From assembly GCF_000143415.4 (NCBI RefSeq), contig NW_003314275.1, forward strand, positions 319,577-383,576: 64,000 nt of DNA. Reading direction: 5' to 3'. Source of the DNA: Selaginella moellendorffii (Eukaryota; Streptophyta; Lycopodiopsida; Selaginellales; Selaginellaceae). Under the pieces are notes generated by a model, which saw nothing but the letters and a program-made list of their open reading frames with translations, searched no databases and was not told where the DNA came from. Position numbers and translations under genes: made by a program. The first letter of the stretch is position 1. Each line of letters starts with the position of its first letter. Positions 48,154 through 61,302 of this stretch are shown here, piece by piece.

Positions 48154-49165
48154 CGCGATACATTGCGTTTCTCGAGTTCTAAGTACTGTTTTGCAAGTTA
48201 CTCATGTAATGTTCAGGACACTGCTTCTTGGACCCGGACGAACGTCTGGTAATGGTACGTTCATTAATAGCTAGCTGGTTGACACGGCCGAATGACTTCG
48301 TGTGTTTGTAGGGGGGATGTTACATGCACGAACAGCAAAGTGAGTTTAATTTTCAACCGTACCACGTGCTCGTTCAGCAAGTTTGGTTGTCGAGAGTAAT
48401 TCTTGCAGGCATCGCAAAATCTTTTGCACCTGGGACTGACAGATTCAAATGTGCAAGCTTCCGAAGTGTTTTGATAGAGGTACTTTCGGCTGCGGTAAAC
48501 TCAGTTGCTTTCGGTACTAAACTTGAACTGTGTAAAAGGTAACAGAACTCTTGTGAGTTGCTTAAACGGGGGAGGGTCTATTTTCACGCTCTCGCTCTCA
48601 GATGCGTGCTGTATTCTTTTCTTTTACTATGCGCCTGCTATGACAATATTGGTAATTTTTTCCATTTCCGTGTCTGTGACTCCAATTATTGAAGCTCGTG
48701 TAACTTTTGAATGGACGATTTCAGCTGGACGCCTCTTCAACAATAAGAGATGGCTGATTTAACAGGAAGTCGGCAGCAGAGCATGCATCAACGATGAATA
48801 GATTGAAGCGTTCTTTGAACGCCTCGACCTGCTGTGCTTTCGATTTGAAGCGGTCGCAGAATCTTTTCATGTTTATTATTATATGGCCTTCGCTCATCAT
48901 CCGGCCCAGAAGAGATTATTCTCGGCGTGCGTCGTCAGCATTGTCAACCACGATCGAAGGTCCAAAAAATTGTGGATTTTCCCTTTCCTGCTATACACCC
49001 CATGCATGTTAAAAGAAAGCCGTGTTTGTTTTTGTAGGGAGGCTTGGCTGGTTGTGTGCGGCTTCAAAGTACAAGAACAAACACAATCCAACAGTTTTTT
49101 GTCCAGTGCAGTAGCCAAGACAGAAAAAAACAGGGGAAGAGCTTCTGGAGAGAAAGAGAAATCAA
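48154..49165. other. intergenic, no gene seen
   Basis: FGGY 3' flank followed by mixed sequence. Open frames at 48324-48542 and 48505-48762 lack recognisable domains. Nothing else found. Confidence 0.45.
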
Positions 49166-49672
49166 ATGCCCGAGAGAAGGAGGAGCTCTATCCCCGTTGA
49201 TCGTCGTCTTCGTCTCGATGAACTAGAAGCGAATGTGACGTCTACGTCCGGCCAGAGAGCGTCCAAACGAGACTCCGATTTCCAGGCGAGGGACGACACT
49301 AGCAAGAGAGAAAGAATCTTCGCCGAGGTAACTTACTTTCCGTACTGCCATGATCAGGTATCATCTTTTTTGGCTCGTCGTCATTCAGCTGCGTGTTCTA
49401 ACGTCTCTTACGACATGCAGCACACACAGCAGCGATGCAACTTGGGGCGGATTAAAGTAATCATGGTTCGTCGCTGGAAGGATTGCGCTGCTTATTTTTC
49501 TTTTATAATCTTCATGCCATGAACAGCAAATCCTAAAAACAGTGCAAGGTGACAGAGGGTGAGTGGGCCATTCCTTTTAAGACAGTGACTCGTTTGATTC
49601 TTCTCCTCGGTTTTGTTTAATCGTTTCTCACGCTACCATTGTTTCCAACAGGTAAAGTCAAAGAAGAGCTCG
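49166..49672 (+). CDS. possible small spliced gene, unrecognised
   Basis: Starts MPERRRSSIPVDRRLRLDEL and is strongly charged (RDSDFQARDDTSKRERIFAE). Splice sites allow exons 49166-49327, 49421-49456, 49527-49548 and 49652-49672, which join without stops (HTQQRCNLGRIK, QILKTVQGKVKEEL). The end of the gene is not resolved, because acceptors beyond 49730 lead to stops or frame conflicts. It may be the start of a longer gene or a chance arrangement. No family recognised. Confidence 0.25.
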
Positions 49673-52600
49673 GTATGTATGGAGTCTGGAGTTTGGAGTT
49701 TCTCGCGGAAGATTTGAACTCTGGCCACTGGATTCTCAGAGCTTCCTGGCCGCGACGACCACCACCAAGGCCATTAAGCATTTAAAAGGTGAGCTCCTCC
49801 TGCATGTCTGTTTCAGAGGAACTGTTAAAACAGTACTAAGCTGGCCAGAAATCTCTGGAGAAGCTTTGCAGGTTCTGGTTTTGTCCAAATGTGGGGAAGG
49901 CTCTGCGCGTTTCAGAAAAGAATAGGAGAAGGAAACACCCCTCTCCAATAATGCTGGCTGCAGCTCGCACTTTTCTTGTGATTTCTCTTCGCCTTCCCTG
50001 CTTGCTGGAAGAGGGAAGCGAAAGAAAGGCAAGCAAAATACACCTGATCGAATCGCTGCTTGGGAAAGAAGGAAACTTGGTACGGAAGCGATCACAGCCA
50101 AGTTGCAGGGAAGAGCTCACGATCATGAGATAGAGATCACGTTGTACGGAAGAGATCAAAGCCAAGTTTTACTCTTTACAGAGAGAGCTCATGATCATGA
50201 ATTATGAGTGGGGTGATTGGTATCGATCTGTCGTGACAAAGCTTGAGGGAGCTTAGCCGAATACAAACAATGAAACAAAGACATGCTTCTACATACGACA
50301 GGGAGAAATGAAAGTGAAGAAAAGAATGTTTGGTGTTTGTTTGTTTGTTGTTTTTATCCCTGTGGAAGAGAACTTGCATACACAAACAATATGCATAGAT
50401 AGACATAACAAGGCTGCGTACGCACATACGTAAACGCCAATTTGATATGGATTGAGTTGTTTTCATGGGGTGTGTGTCTGGAGCCCGGTCAGTTTAATCA
50501 GCGTGCATGCTGCTTTCTGGTGGGTGGCACTGGCATGCAGCAAACAAGGCTAAGCTATCCATCTTGCATGCATGAAAAGATTGGACTCGTACACAAAAGA
50601 AGGCTTATTTTATTCCTTGCGAATCTTCTCCTGGCAGCAACAGGTTATCTCTTAAACATTAAACCCAAACTCTAAACTCTGAAGAACTCTCTGGTGTTGC
50701 CAATGTTATAGTCTACCCTGTAGAACTTTGCTTTGGGACAATGTAATCGAGAACTTTTCTTTGGCAATGGCCCACGCGAGATGTCTTGAATTTCGATGGG
50801 GTCCAACTCTCGGCTGTGAAAAAACATGCGTAGCCTTGTCTCACTCTTACCTCCCTGTCGAGCTTGCTGCTCCCCATCGAACTCCTTGGATCGATCGATT
50901 TGGATGATCCAAGGAGAATGAAACCCGCGACCAAACACCAGCTTTATATTGCGAGAACAACTTCTTTTCTCTTCTGTGGCTTCCTTTCTTGTTTCCATTG
51001 GCGTGTTGACAAAAGACGAAATCATTTCAGGCAACCATTCCCTTGTGTTATGTCAGCCAGCAGCTCTAGACGAGGAAACAAGGAATCAACGCAACACACT
51101 TTAACAACCCCGCCACCCTTGGCTTCAATTCGCCACCTTTGCTCTCTACAGGGAAGAGAGAAGCAAGAAAAAGGGCGTTCTGCCACACACTCCTCCCCAT
51201 TCAATCAAAACTAGTTAGTTGCAACAATATCCACTCTCCTTGTCTCTTCCCACCTGACCCCCCAGGCCCCAAACTTAGAAATGCTCCTTGTTTGTTTGCT
51301 TGCTTGTTATGACGCTTCAGTTTTTTAAGAGGCATTAGGGCTCTAGTCCAGCTCTCTCCCCATTCCAATGCCATCCATGTCCAACATTTCAATTCAATCC
51401 AGTTCATTCATGCATTCACTCTCTCCTCACATGCTTTCTTGGCATTTATGCAGTGGTGGCAAATGCAGAGAAGGCAGCCCAGCAGCAGCAGCAGCTTCCT
51501 TTTCTCAGCTGCAGTCGTGCAGAAGAAGCCAGCAGCAGCAGGAGAGCAACAGCAGCACTCAAAGATTGCTCGCCACCTTTGCAAATTTCTTTGCAAACAT
51601 GGGTGGAACTCACGTGCACAATCTCTGCTGCTCAATTCTATAGCCGAGCTCAAGTACCTTGTAAGCATTGCATGACCACAAGTTGGTAGGGTTCTGTTCG
51701 GATGTCCATGTCCGGGAACTAGATCCCTAGCATATGCTCCAATCCCAGATCTGTACGAAGAGATGCGTGCCTTTCGAAACTGGAAAGATGAGCTTGCAAT
51801 GCGTAGGGCCTTTGGGCGATGGACGCAGTCAGATTCAGCTTTGGGCAAATGCTCAGATGGAGATCTCTCCACTTCACAAGCCCGCGTGTCTGCAATTCAT
51901 TCAGCCGCTCGAAGGCCCACACTAGAATACAAAGCGTCAATGTTGGATGATTGAGGCAGATCTTCAAATAGCTTTGTGTATCCCCAGCTTGGCTTTGTTA
52001 ATGATGATCTATCGCTCAAGGTTGAGACATGATAAATCATCTCGCTATCTCGCGTTACTCGGGTCTGATTCTCTCTTTAGTGAAGCCTATAGATCTATCT
52101 GTTTCAAGGGGTTCTATTCCATCCCTTCTTCCAAAGTACAAAGCCCATTCAAATCCCTCGCTCGCGATCGCTAGTTATACATGTAAGACATCATAAATCT
52201 CGCACGCACACGTCCATTTCGCCATAAGGCTGCCTTGATTTTTTACACCGCAAATATTCTACACGTTGTGTAATTGTCAACGATTTTGTTTTCCAAGCGG
52301 CAACAAACTGATCAAAGCCTGGCCAATCCGTGGCTGCCACCGCTGGTGGTTGCAAGATCGCCACCTTTCTTTTCAAGCCCCTCTGTGACATACGAATCAA
52401 AGCGTTAAAAAGCTTGCCTTTGCTCGAGTATATAGTATTCTCATATTTGATCACCCAAACTAATTCGTATAAATAGTATAGAAAACGTTGGGCGATCCAT
52501 CCTAGAAATTGCGAGACTTGTCCAATATAAAAGCCCATCACAACGTGTCAATGCAACGCAATCGAGGTGTGATGGTGGGGCTGGACTCTTTGTGCTTGCT

Positions 52601-55600
52601 TGCTTGCTTGGTTTGCCTGCTCTACTTACATCGCTCGCTCTCTCGCTCGCTAGCTTGCCCATTTGGTGGATCGATCGTCTCCGACTAGGCCTTGGTGAGC
52701 TTTCGTGGAGATCTTGACCGCGATCCCAAGTTGGCGCGGAGAATATCTAAGGCCATTCTTGAACATGTTGTCTTTCATTGTCCAATGCCCGCTGGATGTT
52801 ACGTCATATACAAAACAAGCTAACAAGTCAAGAAAGAGTATAAAACTACTTGATCAAAGAAACTCCAAAAAGGTGGTGACCACCCCTTGTAGTTTCGTAA
52901 CCGAGGAGAGGTGGGCTACAGAATGGGCCCCCTGATTTTGATGTTTGCTATTCGGACTAGACTAATCTGCCGCCCCTAATCGTCAATTTCACGTACAAAA
53001 CCACGCTTTCAATCATTTTTTGAATTGTTGACAGTGGTGGTGGTACGAAAAGAAGAATAATATTGCGAAACTGGGAACATGAAACAGAACATCCCGCACC
53101 GCAAAATCTGTTGAAGAAACTTGGTATTTCTTTGTTTTGCTGTTTCCGCTTTGATGATATGTTGTTGTTGTTTCCTCCTCGTTGTTACAAGGAAACATTG
53201 GAGGGTCTAAGTACAGTGCCCATTTATTTTCATCTCCTCTCCTTTTTCTAGAGTTTTAACTCTAGTAATGATAGTTTGTGAACTTCCCTGATCCCGATCA
53301 AGATGATTCATCATCAACTTGCTTGGAGCAACTTCAACTCTATCTGGGCCCCGAGACGAAGAAAAAGGCGAGTGAATATTCCGAAATTTATTCTAAAGAA
53401 GGTTTTCTGGCATGTGCCATGATGTCAAGCTTGATTAAGCCACGCATGCATGCGACCGGTTTCGACCCCACCACCATGCCCGATACCCTAAGTCAAACGT
53501 GCCACCACCTTTCTGTATTTGTGCCAAATGTTAGACGCGTACATAACTTGTATACATTGTTTTAGATTATGTTTTTCATTTGCAGCCGGATTCTAGGTGT
53601 CAGGCAAATTTTGTTGAGTAACTCCTCAACAAAGCACTACACAAATTTTCAGGATTCTTCAGAGCCCAGGTGATGCAGGTGCAGGTGCAGAATGCATTTC
53701 TTTGTATTTGAAAAAGGTATTTATTATTGTTAATTATCCATTAAAAACCTTTGGCTTGATCCAGCTTGTTCGTCGAGGAAGAAAACAAAACTAGATCTTC
53801 TCTCTCCGCTCGCGCAGTATCCCTTTGCGAAGAAATTGAATGGGCTTTGATTCCTTTTCTATTTTTTCTTCGAATTCTTGCAGCCGCAGCAGCAGCAGCG
53901 CAAGCTCGCGAGAGGTTCCTTTGTTTGACTGGAAAGTTTGCGTGCTTTGACTGGCTCCAGTCCGAAGGCTCGGGAATCTCTTGGTTCACACTGCTTGGAA
54001 GGGAAGAAAAGAAACAATTAAGAGCAGGGGATGAATGCGCTCTTAAGGTGGTCAACCTGGGACGATCGATCTCATATCTTCTTTTCTTGGAGCCGGCCTT
54101 GAACTGGATCGATCGTAGGACTCCAGCTTTTTAAACAAATCGGTGAATGGTGAAAACGAGGCAATTCCGCTCACCCTCGCGAGAGAAAAGAGAAAAGTTG
54201 CTGTGAGTTTGAGTACTTGGAAGGGCAGCAGCTTTCTCGTCATTTGCGTGCATTGACCCAACAACAAGAGGCTTTTGATCGCCGGGAGCGAATCTCGAGC
54301 GCTTAATTTGAAGTGTTTTCACGACGATTCGGCCAAACTTTGGAAGGATAAACGGAGGTCTGTGTGATTGCCACAAAATAGATAAAAGAGTAGAAGTTTC
54401 TATAAGATGGATCTTTGCCCCAAACCAAAAACTCTCTCGCAGGATCCAGCCCATGGATTGATCATCGCGTGATTTCGTTTGGGAATGTCGATCCAGAGCT
54501 CTCAATTGGCTGTCCCTCTCGCTGCTTTTCGAAAGAAGTAATTACCTCCATATACCAAAGAGCCGAGTGATGTGGTCCCTTTGACAAAGCACACACACAC
54601 ACACACACACAAGCACTGTTTGCTGGGCCTCCGTGAGCTGGATCGCCCAGATGGGCGTTTAAAACTCCCACGTTACAGTGGTCCCTCGAGCGATCTCTCG
54701 TCCGTATCTTCGTACATACGCCCCAGAAAACGCCCTCGTATGGCCACCTTGGTACACTGCGACTGTGCTGTCGACCGTACCGTATAGGTAGCATAGTTTA
54801 TCTCTGACCGACATCGCCTTTGCTACTTCTACTGCTTAGCATACTTTACACCTTTTTGTTTCGCTCACTCGCTCGCTCGCTCTTTCGCAAACTAGTTTTA
54901 CTCGAACAGTGGTCCCCTTTTCTCTCATTCATTCATTCATTCCATCCATCATAGAAGAGAAAAGCTATTCTTCTTCGCGAGAAGCGCGAGCGACATCTTG
55001 TTAGCTTTTCTGGTCGCGGGAGCGCGACGAAGAGAGAGTTTTCCAGTAGAGCACGAGCGATCTCTTCCTCTCTCTCTCTCTCTTGAATCTCCCCCACTTT
55101 GGTTCTAGATCGAATAGAGCAGCAGCTTAGATCACACAACTTGCGAAAAACTAGCAAGAATTGTCGGTGAGATTAAGCGATCCATCTCAACGCAAGAAGA
55201 GTAAGAACATTCCAGTGACGACCACCCTCTTAAAGATCCCTCCTCCTCTTCTCTTTCTCTCATGAGAGTGTATAAAGCTAGGAGGATCTCTAAGATTTGA
55301 TCTCGCCAGGAGCACAGGAGAGAGAGGATAGAGTCGATCTATGGTCGCGGAGCTTATCGTGGAATTGAGTAGCGCTAGTAGTAGCAGCAGCGATGGTGGA
55401 AGCGGCGCAGTGGTGGAGGAGAGGATCATTCCAGTGGCAAGAAGGAAAGGACTCTGGTGGTATAGAGCTGGAGTATGGCCCCCCTTTTCTTTCCAGGGAC
55501 GAGGAGCTCTCTAGATCGCGTCGCCGCCATCGCAAAGCCATCGTGATCTTCGTCGCCGCCGTGTCGTCGTGTCGCAGATTCATGGTTGGCATTTTGGCAG

Positions 55601-55944
55601 GGGGCTGAGCGAGCAAGAATTTGGAGCGTAGCGCAGCGGCACCGCGAGGTCGCGCGAGCGAAGCGAGCGAGCGAGCTCGAGCTCGAATTGGGCTGGAGAA
55701 ATTCTTGGGTCAGATCTTCTCTTCCAGTGGCGCCAGCGCGAGCGGGGCTTTGTTTTCTAGCTCCCAGTAGCAAAATCCAGTCGCGCAAGTGGTTTGGAGC
55801 TAGCTAGCTCAGAGCTACGAGGTGCGCGAGAAAGGATACCTTCTACGAATTTCTTCTTCTCCCTCGATCGGTCGAGAGGATCGAGGAGAGGCTGCAAGCG
55901 GGAGGACGACGAATTCTCTACGGAGGAATCCAGAGCTGCATGGG
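49673..55944. other. long gene-poor region
   Basis: About 6.3 kb in which I could not support any gene. Open frames at 51408-51967, 53278-53565 and 53766-54134 show no recognisable domain. Low-complexity elements are common: CAG-rich 51470-51560, TTGCTTGCTTG words near 52597, the CA repeat at 54590, TCGCTCGCTCGC near 54865 and 52629, ATTCATTCATTC near 54927 and a TC run at 55067-55083. The last kilobase is pyrimidine/purine-skewed and probably includes the long 5' leader of the INDETERMINATE-domain gene. Confidence 0.5.
54590..54611 (+). repeat. (CA)n microsatellite
   Basis: About 11 CA units in a row between AAAG and AGCACTG, in the gene-poor stretch. Plain dinucleotide repeat. Confidence 0.95.
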
Positions 55945-58048
55945 ATGCCACCGGATTTCGTGACCCTCCTGTCCAATTCCCATCACCACCACCAGCGCCA
56001 CCACCACCACCAGCGCGCTGCTCCTCCGCCGCCACCCTTTCTGGGCGCCGCCGGCATTCTCCTCAATTCTCCCGGGAATTTCAAGGAGGAATTCGAAGGA
56101 GGAGGAGGCGAGCTTCTCGCGGACAAGGAGCACGACTTCCGGGATTTCCTTGTGGCCGCTGGTGGAGATCAGATGACCACCACTTCCAATCTCACCTCGG
56201 CATCGGGCGATGCTAGCGTCTCGTCTGGCGGAGGCGGCGGCGGCGGCGGAGCTCATCAGCCACAGCCACTCGCAGGCGGCGGCGGCGGAGCTGCAGCAGC
56301 ATCGAATGCCGGCGCCGCTGGCCAGCCTCCCGCCAAGAAGAAGCGCAATCTCCCCGGAACTCCAGGTAGATCCATCCATCCCTCTCTGGAATGTTTTATT
56401 TTGGCTGGCCATTGTGTGGGGTGTTCTTGGAAATATTTGGTGTTCTTGTTCTTCGTGTGTTCTTGGATGGATCATGGATGGAATGGAACGATCGATCTTC
56501 CGGTGCGGCATTAAATTCGTGGCGTGGTAATTGCAGACCCGGATGCGGAAGTTATCGCGCTGTCCCCAAAGACGTTAATGGCGACCAACAGATTCGTGTG
56601 TGAGATCTGTGGCAAGGGTTTCCAGCGCGACCAAAACCTCCAGCTCCACCGCCGCGGCCACAATCTGCCCTGGAAGCTCCGCCAGCGGACGAGCAAGGAG
56701 CCGCGCAAGCGCGTCTACGTGTGCCCCGAGGCGTCGTGCGTCCACCACGATCCCTCGCGCGCGCTCGGCGACCTCACCGGCATCAAGAAGCACTTCTGCC
56801 GCAAGCACGGCGAGAAGAAGTGGAAGTGCGACAAGTGCAACAAGCGCTACGCCGTCCAGTCGGATTGGAAGGCGCATTCCAAGACGTGCGGCACCCGGGA
56901 GTATCGATGCGACTGCGGCACGCTCTTCTCCAGGTACTCCCTCGCGATCCAATCCATTTCTTTCTACTTCTTCCTCGCGTTCTAGCGATCTTTCTTCGAT
57001 AATCTCGTCTTGCTGCTCGTTCTAGCGATCTTTCTTCCATTCTTGGTCGATAATCTCGCGTTCCTCCTCGTCTTCCTCGTCTTCCTCCTCGTTCTAGCGA
57101 TCTTTCTCCCATTCTCTCTTCGATAATCTCGTCTTCTTCCTCGTTCCAGCGATCTTTCTTGCTCGTCGGATCTTTCTTCCATTCTCTCTCGATATCTCTC
57201 GCTCCATGGATCTTTCTTGCGTTTCTTGAGCTTTCTCCTCGAAATATCGATCCCTGGCGCTCGATTCACCGGTCTTTCCCGGTCGATCATCGCCATTCCC
57301 TCGTTCTTGCTCGGAATCTCGCGTTTCTTGATTGCATGCTCATCGATCCCTCGCGAATTCGTTTCCATGGATCGATATGACACATGCGTGTGCGCTGCTG
57401 CAGGAGGGACAGCTTCATCACACACCGCGCCTTCTGCGACGCGCTGGCGGAGGAGAGCGCCAGGATCAAGCCCGGCACGGCAGCGGCGGCGGCGCAGCTC
57501 AATCCCAATTCCGCCCAGCCCGACGCCTCCACCGATTCCCTGCCGCCCGGCGCCGTCCCGACCTCGCCCTACACAGTCCGGCTGCCGCCCGTGGTGGATC
57601 CATCGCTCACCGGTACCCCTCCGCGATTGCCAGGAGGCGACCTCTCCTCTAGCGGCGGCTTCGACGATTTCTCTTCTTCCAGGGCGGGATCGTCATGCCT
57701 TCCAAGGCTCTCTCTCTGGCTGGGTCCCGGGCCGGGAGGAGGACCAGGGCAGCCATCCACGTCCATGATCCAGCAAATGCAAGCCGGCGGCGATCCGGAG
57801 ATGGGCAGCTTGGGCCTGGATCCCTCGCACTTCCTCCTGCCGCCCAAGTTGCTATCGAGCTCGCAATTCGAGCTGGATCGTGGTGGTGGCGGTGGCGGTG
57901 GCGGCGGGTTCTTCCCGATGGCTGGCGGGGCGTTTGGAGGCTCGGGCTCCTTCTCCGACTTGATGGGCATTAGCAACCGGAGCTTGGACTCCATGGCCGC
58001 GAATTCTTCCAGCAATGGCGGTGGTGCCTCGTTCTTGGGGAATCAAGC

Positions 58049-58079
<31 letters not shown>

Positions 58080-58775
58080 GTTCCTCCGCAGATGTCCGCC
58101 ACGGCATTGCTCCAGAAGGCGGCGCAGATGGGAGCTACCGCCGGGAACAACTCGCTGCTGCGGGGATTTGGATTGGACTCGAGCTCGTTTGGATTGGGCA
58201 GCTTCTGGCAGCAGCAGCAGCAGCAGCAAAGCGGAGGAGGAGGCGCATCCAGGAACGTTAGCGCCGCTGCATTGCACCACCAGTTTGGTGGCGGAGGAAG
58301 GGGAGGAGCTCTAGCGGCGGCGCAAGAACAGGGTGGCGGCGCTGCCATGCATGGAGAGTTTGGAGGCTATGGCGGGATGTTCAACTGCTATCCACCGATG
58401 TTCACGGACGTGGGTCTCGGCGGTAATAGCTCCGGAGGATTCCGGATGTTCCACCAGGATCAAGAGCAGCAACAACAGCAGGATCATCAATCCATGCTGG
58501 TGGCGGCATTGGTTCCAAAGACCGAGGAGGGATGCGATCAAGCGCAGGGGGCGCTGACGCGCGATTTTTTGGGTGGCGCCGCCGCGAGCTTGGTGGAGAG
58601 CCTGAGCCAGCAGCAGCAGCAGCAGCAACAGCAGCACGAGGCGGGAGAGGAGCAAGAGGAGGAGGAGAATGGGCGGGGCGATGGCGGAGATGGAGAAGAG
58701 GAGGAAGAGCTGGAATCGCTGGGCGGAGGTGGCGGTGGCGGTGGCTCGTCCGATAAGTCGTGGGATGGCTCATGA
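55945..58775 (+). CDS. INDETERMINATE-domain (IDD) C2H2 zinc-finger transcription factor
   Basis: Three exons, 55945-56365, 56537-56933 and 57404-58775, 729 residues. The N-terminal part is rich in His, Gly and Ala and ends with the nuclear signal [10 protein letters not shown]. The ID domain follows: [20 protein letters not shown] with [20 protein letters not shown], then [20 protein letters not shown], then [20 protein letters not shown] and [20 protein letters not shown], i.e. two C2H2 and two C2HC fingers. IDD proteins bind DNA in the nucleus and work with GRAS proteins (DELLA, SHR/SCR). The C-terminal exon is long, with poly-Q, poly-G and poly-S tracts. I chose the ATG at 55945 ([12 protein letters not shown]); an in-frame ATG at 55822 would add 41 residues. 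Confidence 0.94.
56945..57210 (+). repeat. short tandem repeats in IDD intron 2
   Basis: The words CGTTCTAGCGATCTTTCTTC, GATAATCTCGTCTTC and CTCGTTCC/AGCGATC recur about six times with 30-60 bp spacing, making up most of the first half of the 470-bp intron. Open frames here on the minus strand ([11 protein letters not shown]) come from the repeat. As in the thaumatin-like intron, the repeated words are pyrimidine-rich on the sense strand. Confidence 0.75.
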
Positions 58776-58840
58776 TAATAAGATTGAATTGTCGTATAGT
58801 AACTCTGGGTGTTAGGGGTTTACATTTGGGCGCGGCCCCA

Positions 58841-61060
58841 TTAGGGCTTATTTGTCAAGTTTTTGGGCGCGATGGGCGATCGTTGCTGCTGCGGCGGCTT
58901 GTACTTCCAGGGGAATTTCTCCGCCAAGAATCCATCGATGTCGAAATCTTTGTCTGCGCTGCCCAATTCCTGGGCGATGTCTGGAGGATTTGTCCTTCGC
59001 TTCTCTGCTGGATCCAAAATCCCGGCTAGACCCTCGATCGTAGGAGCCAAAAACTCGGATATGTTGACGTCCCACGGCGCTTCTTCCACGACTTCGGTTC
59101 TCTGCAAAACGATTTGGACGTATCAATGAGAAGAAAAGAGAGTTTTGTTTTCCAGAAGTACCTGTTGGAGGCATTGAGTTCTCAGCTCCTCGGCTCGAAC
59201 GGCGTTCCCGCAGCGCTCCTCCATCGCGGCCCACGAAAGCCACGCGGGCATGTTTTGCGAATCCAGGCGCAGTGCGCTCCGGAACAAAGCTCTTGCGGCA
59301 CCATAGTTCTCGTCTTTGCCTTCCAAAACACCCCATGCCTGTGAGAAAGAAAGAGCAAAGTTTTAACTTCTTGCCAAACGAAAAAGTGGTCGATCATCTT
59401 ACCTGGTACGTTTTCACAGCGTTCAGGTTCCTGTTGCTCACCGCTAGTGATTTTTGATAGTAATCACGCGCGGAGTCGAGGTTTCCTTCTTTCCACTCCA
59501 CCCATCCCCAAGCCTACTCGCACAGGAGAAGCAAATAAAAAGAGGTAAGAACGAGACGATGAAAGCGTACACTGTCCAACGTACCAGCCACAACGGTTGG
59601 TGCTTTGCATCGATCAGCACAGCACGCCTAAAATGCCTCCGCGCAATGTCTGGCTGCCCACAGTCGTACTCGAAAAGAGCGAAGGCTTGAAGAAGCACCA
59701 CGTCTTTGGGATTGAGCTCCATTCCCCTCTGAAAGAGGTGACGAGCGCGGCCTTTGTTTCCGTCCTTGGCCTCGAAGCGAGCCCAGGCTTGCCATATGTG
59801 TCCATTTCGAGGAACTGCTTGGAGACCTCTCTGCCAGTTCACAAAAACAAAACTTCGCATCAGGAAACCTGCGAGAAAGAAAAAAGAAATGACGAACCTG
59901 GAATAATTGCCTGACAGAAGCCTTGATTCCATATTCAGCTTCCATTAGTGCCCAGGCCTGTTGGAAAAGGAAACGAGTCAGAGAAAACCAAAATGAGAAT
60001 GAAACGCTCCCACGCACCAGCCAGCTTGCTGCGCTCTTGGAGTTTGCTTGAGTGGCTTTTGTAAAGTACGTCCTAGCTTGCTCGATCTCGCCCATTCTGA
60101 CCTCGATGATTGCTAGAGTCTGGTAGAGATACTCGTTTGGACCACAAAACTTGAGCCCTTTCAAGAGCAAAGCTCGAGCTTTTCTCATGCTTCCGTTTCG
60201 AAGTTCCAACACGGCCCAGCCATGCCAAGCTGCGGCATGCTTCTTATCTGCGACGGTGGCCGCGTCGAAAAGAGTCCTTGCTCTGGAAACATTGCCGCTT
60301 CGCTCTTCTAGCACCGCCAAAGCCTTACAAAGAAGACTTATACAACTGTGTAGAAAAAAAAACAGAAGAAGTTTTGTATGTATACCTGCCAGATATATGG
60401 ATTTTCACCTCGGCAAGCTTGGCAACCATCTTCGTAGAGTTTCCTGGCTTCCTTGATTTTGCCCGACTTCACGAGGGAAGTTCCCAAAGCGACGTATGCT
60501 CGACCATCATCCGCCCAGTCTCTGATACACTAAAACACGTAAAACTACTCGTGAGTGGCAGCGAAAGAAGAAAAGAAGATCTTTACCTCTCGTAGAATGG
60601 CGTCCGCCATGAATTTTTTCTTCGTCCTCTGCGCGAGCTTTGCTTTGTAGAGCAAGAGATCGAGGTTGATCTTGAGCCTCCCATGAATCCTTCCAGGCAC
60701 CACGGGAGCTCTGCTAGCAGCACCGATCTCTTGGACAACTCGGACATCTTCGCTGGAGATCGATGGCTCTTCCTCCGGCTCACTCTCGGACGATTCCTCG
60801 GGCACTGCCACCACCTCCTCCGACGAATCGCCATTGCGGACGTGAGCCTCTAGCGCCTCGTCCCCAGCGGAGATGGAAGAAGTAGAAGACGAAGACGAAG
60901 AAGATATCGCATGGGGTTGCAAGGAGCTCGAAGACTCAAACCTCAATCCACCGAGAAACGCTGGCTTTCGAGACGACGGCGATGATCCCAGCGACGCTGT
61001 GCTCGCCGACGAGAGGCGCAATGCGATGGAATTGGAGTGCTGGAGGAATGCCACCGCCAT
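58841..61060 (-). CDS. HCF107: HCF107/Mbb1-type TPR (HAT) protein, plastid RNA stability factor
   Basis: Eight exons join with phase 0 throughout: 60587-61060, 60386-60529, 60018-60323, 59898-59957, 59585-59830, 59403-59513, 59162-59338 and 58841-59101, giving 592 residues. A serine-rich, acid-free start (MAVAFLQHSNSIALRLSSAS) fits a chloroplast transit peptide, followed by an acidic stretch and LKINLDLLLYKAKLAQRTKK. About ten HAT/TPR repeats follow (for example RARTLFDAATVADKKHAAAW, GRARHLFQRGMELNPKDVVL, GAARALFRSALRLDSQNMPA). The C-terminus ends with KDFDIDGFLAEKFPWKY. Known relatives bind the psbH/psbB leader RNA in chloroplasts, protect its 5' end and support photosystem II formation. Exon borders tend to fall at the AW that starts a repeat. 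Confidence 0.94.
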
Positions 61061-61302
61061 AGCCAACACCACCGCTTAGCCACACTCACTAACATCATCC
61101 ACAACGCCAAACCAGGATTTGCTTAGCAACAATCCCGCTATAAGATCGAGCTCGAGTACCTCTCAAGGAGCTGCCACCATGGATCCGGAAGAAATGTGGG
61201 GCGCCTCGGCCACCGCCATCGCCATCACCATCGCGCTCCATGCCCGGGAAGATGTAGCCCTATTACTTCTTAGATCAAAACCCTAGCAGGGTTTCTAGAG
61301 CT
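61061..61302. promoter_or_regulatory. divergent promoter of HCF107-like and F-box genes
   Basis: Only about 240 bp separate the two divergent start codons. It contains AAAACCCTAGCAGGGTTTC at 61277-61295, a pair of telo-box-like sequences in opposite orientation just before the F-box ATG. Short spacing suggests shared control. Confidence 0.5.

Noticed and set aside
51408-51967. Overlapping open frames on both strands
   Set aside because: Driven by CAG/CTG-rich low-complexity sequence; frames on both strands compete and none has a domain.
53278-53565. Plus-strand open frame of about 95 codons
   Set aside because: No ATG at the start, no domain, surrounded by non-coding sequence.
56575-57425. 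Long minus-strand open frames across the IDD gene
   Set aside because: Antisense shadows of GC-rich zinc-finger codons and of intron repeats.
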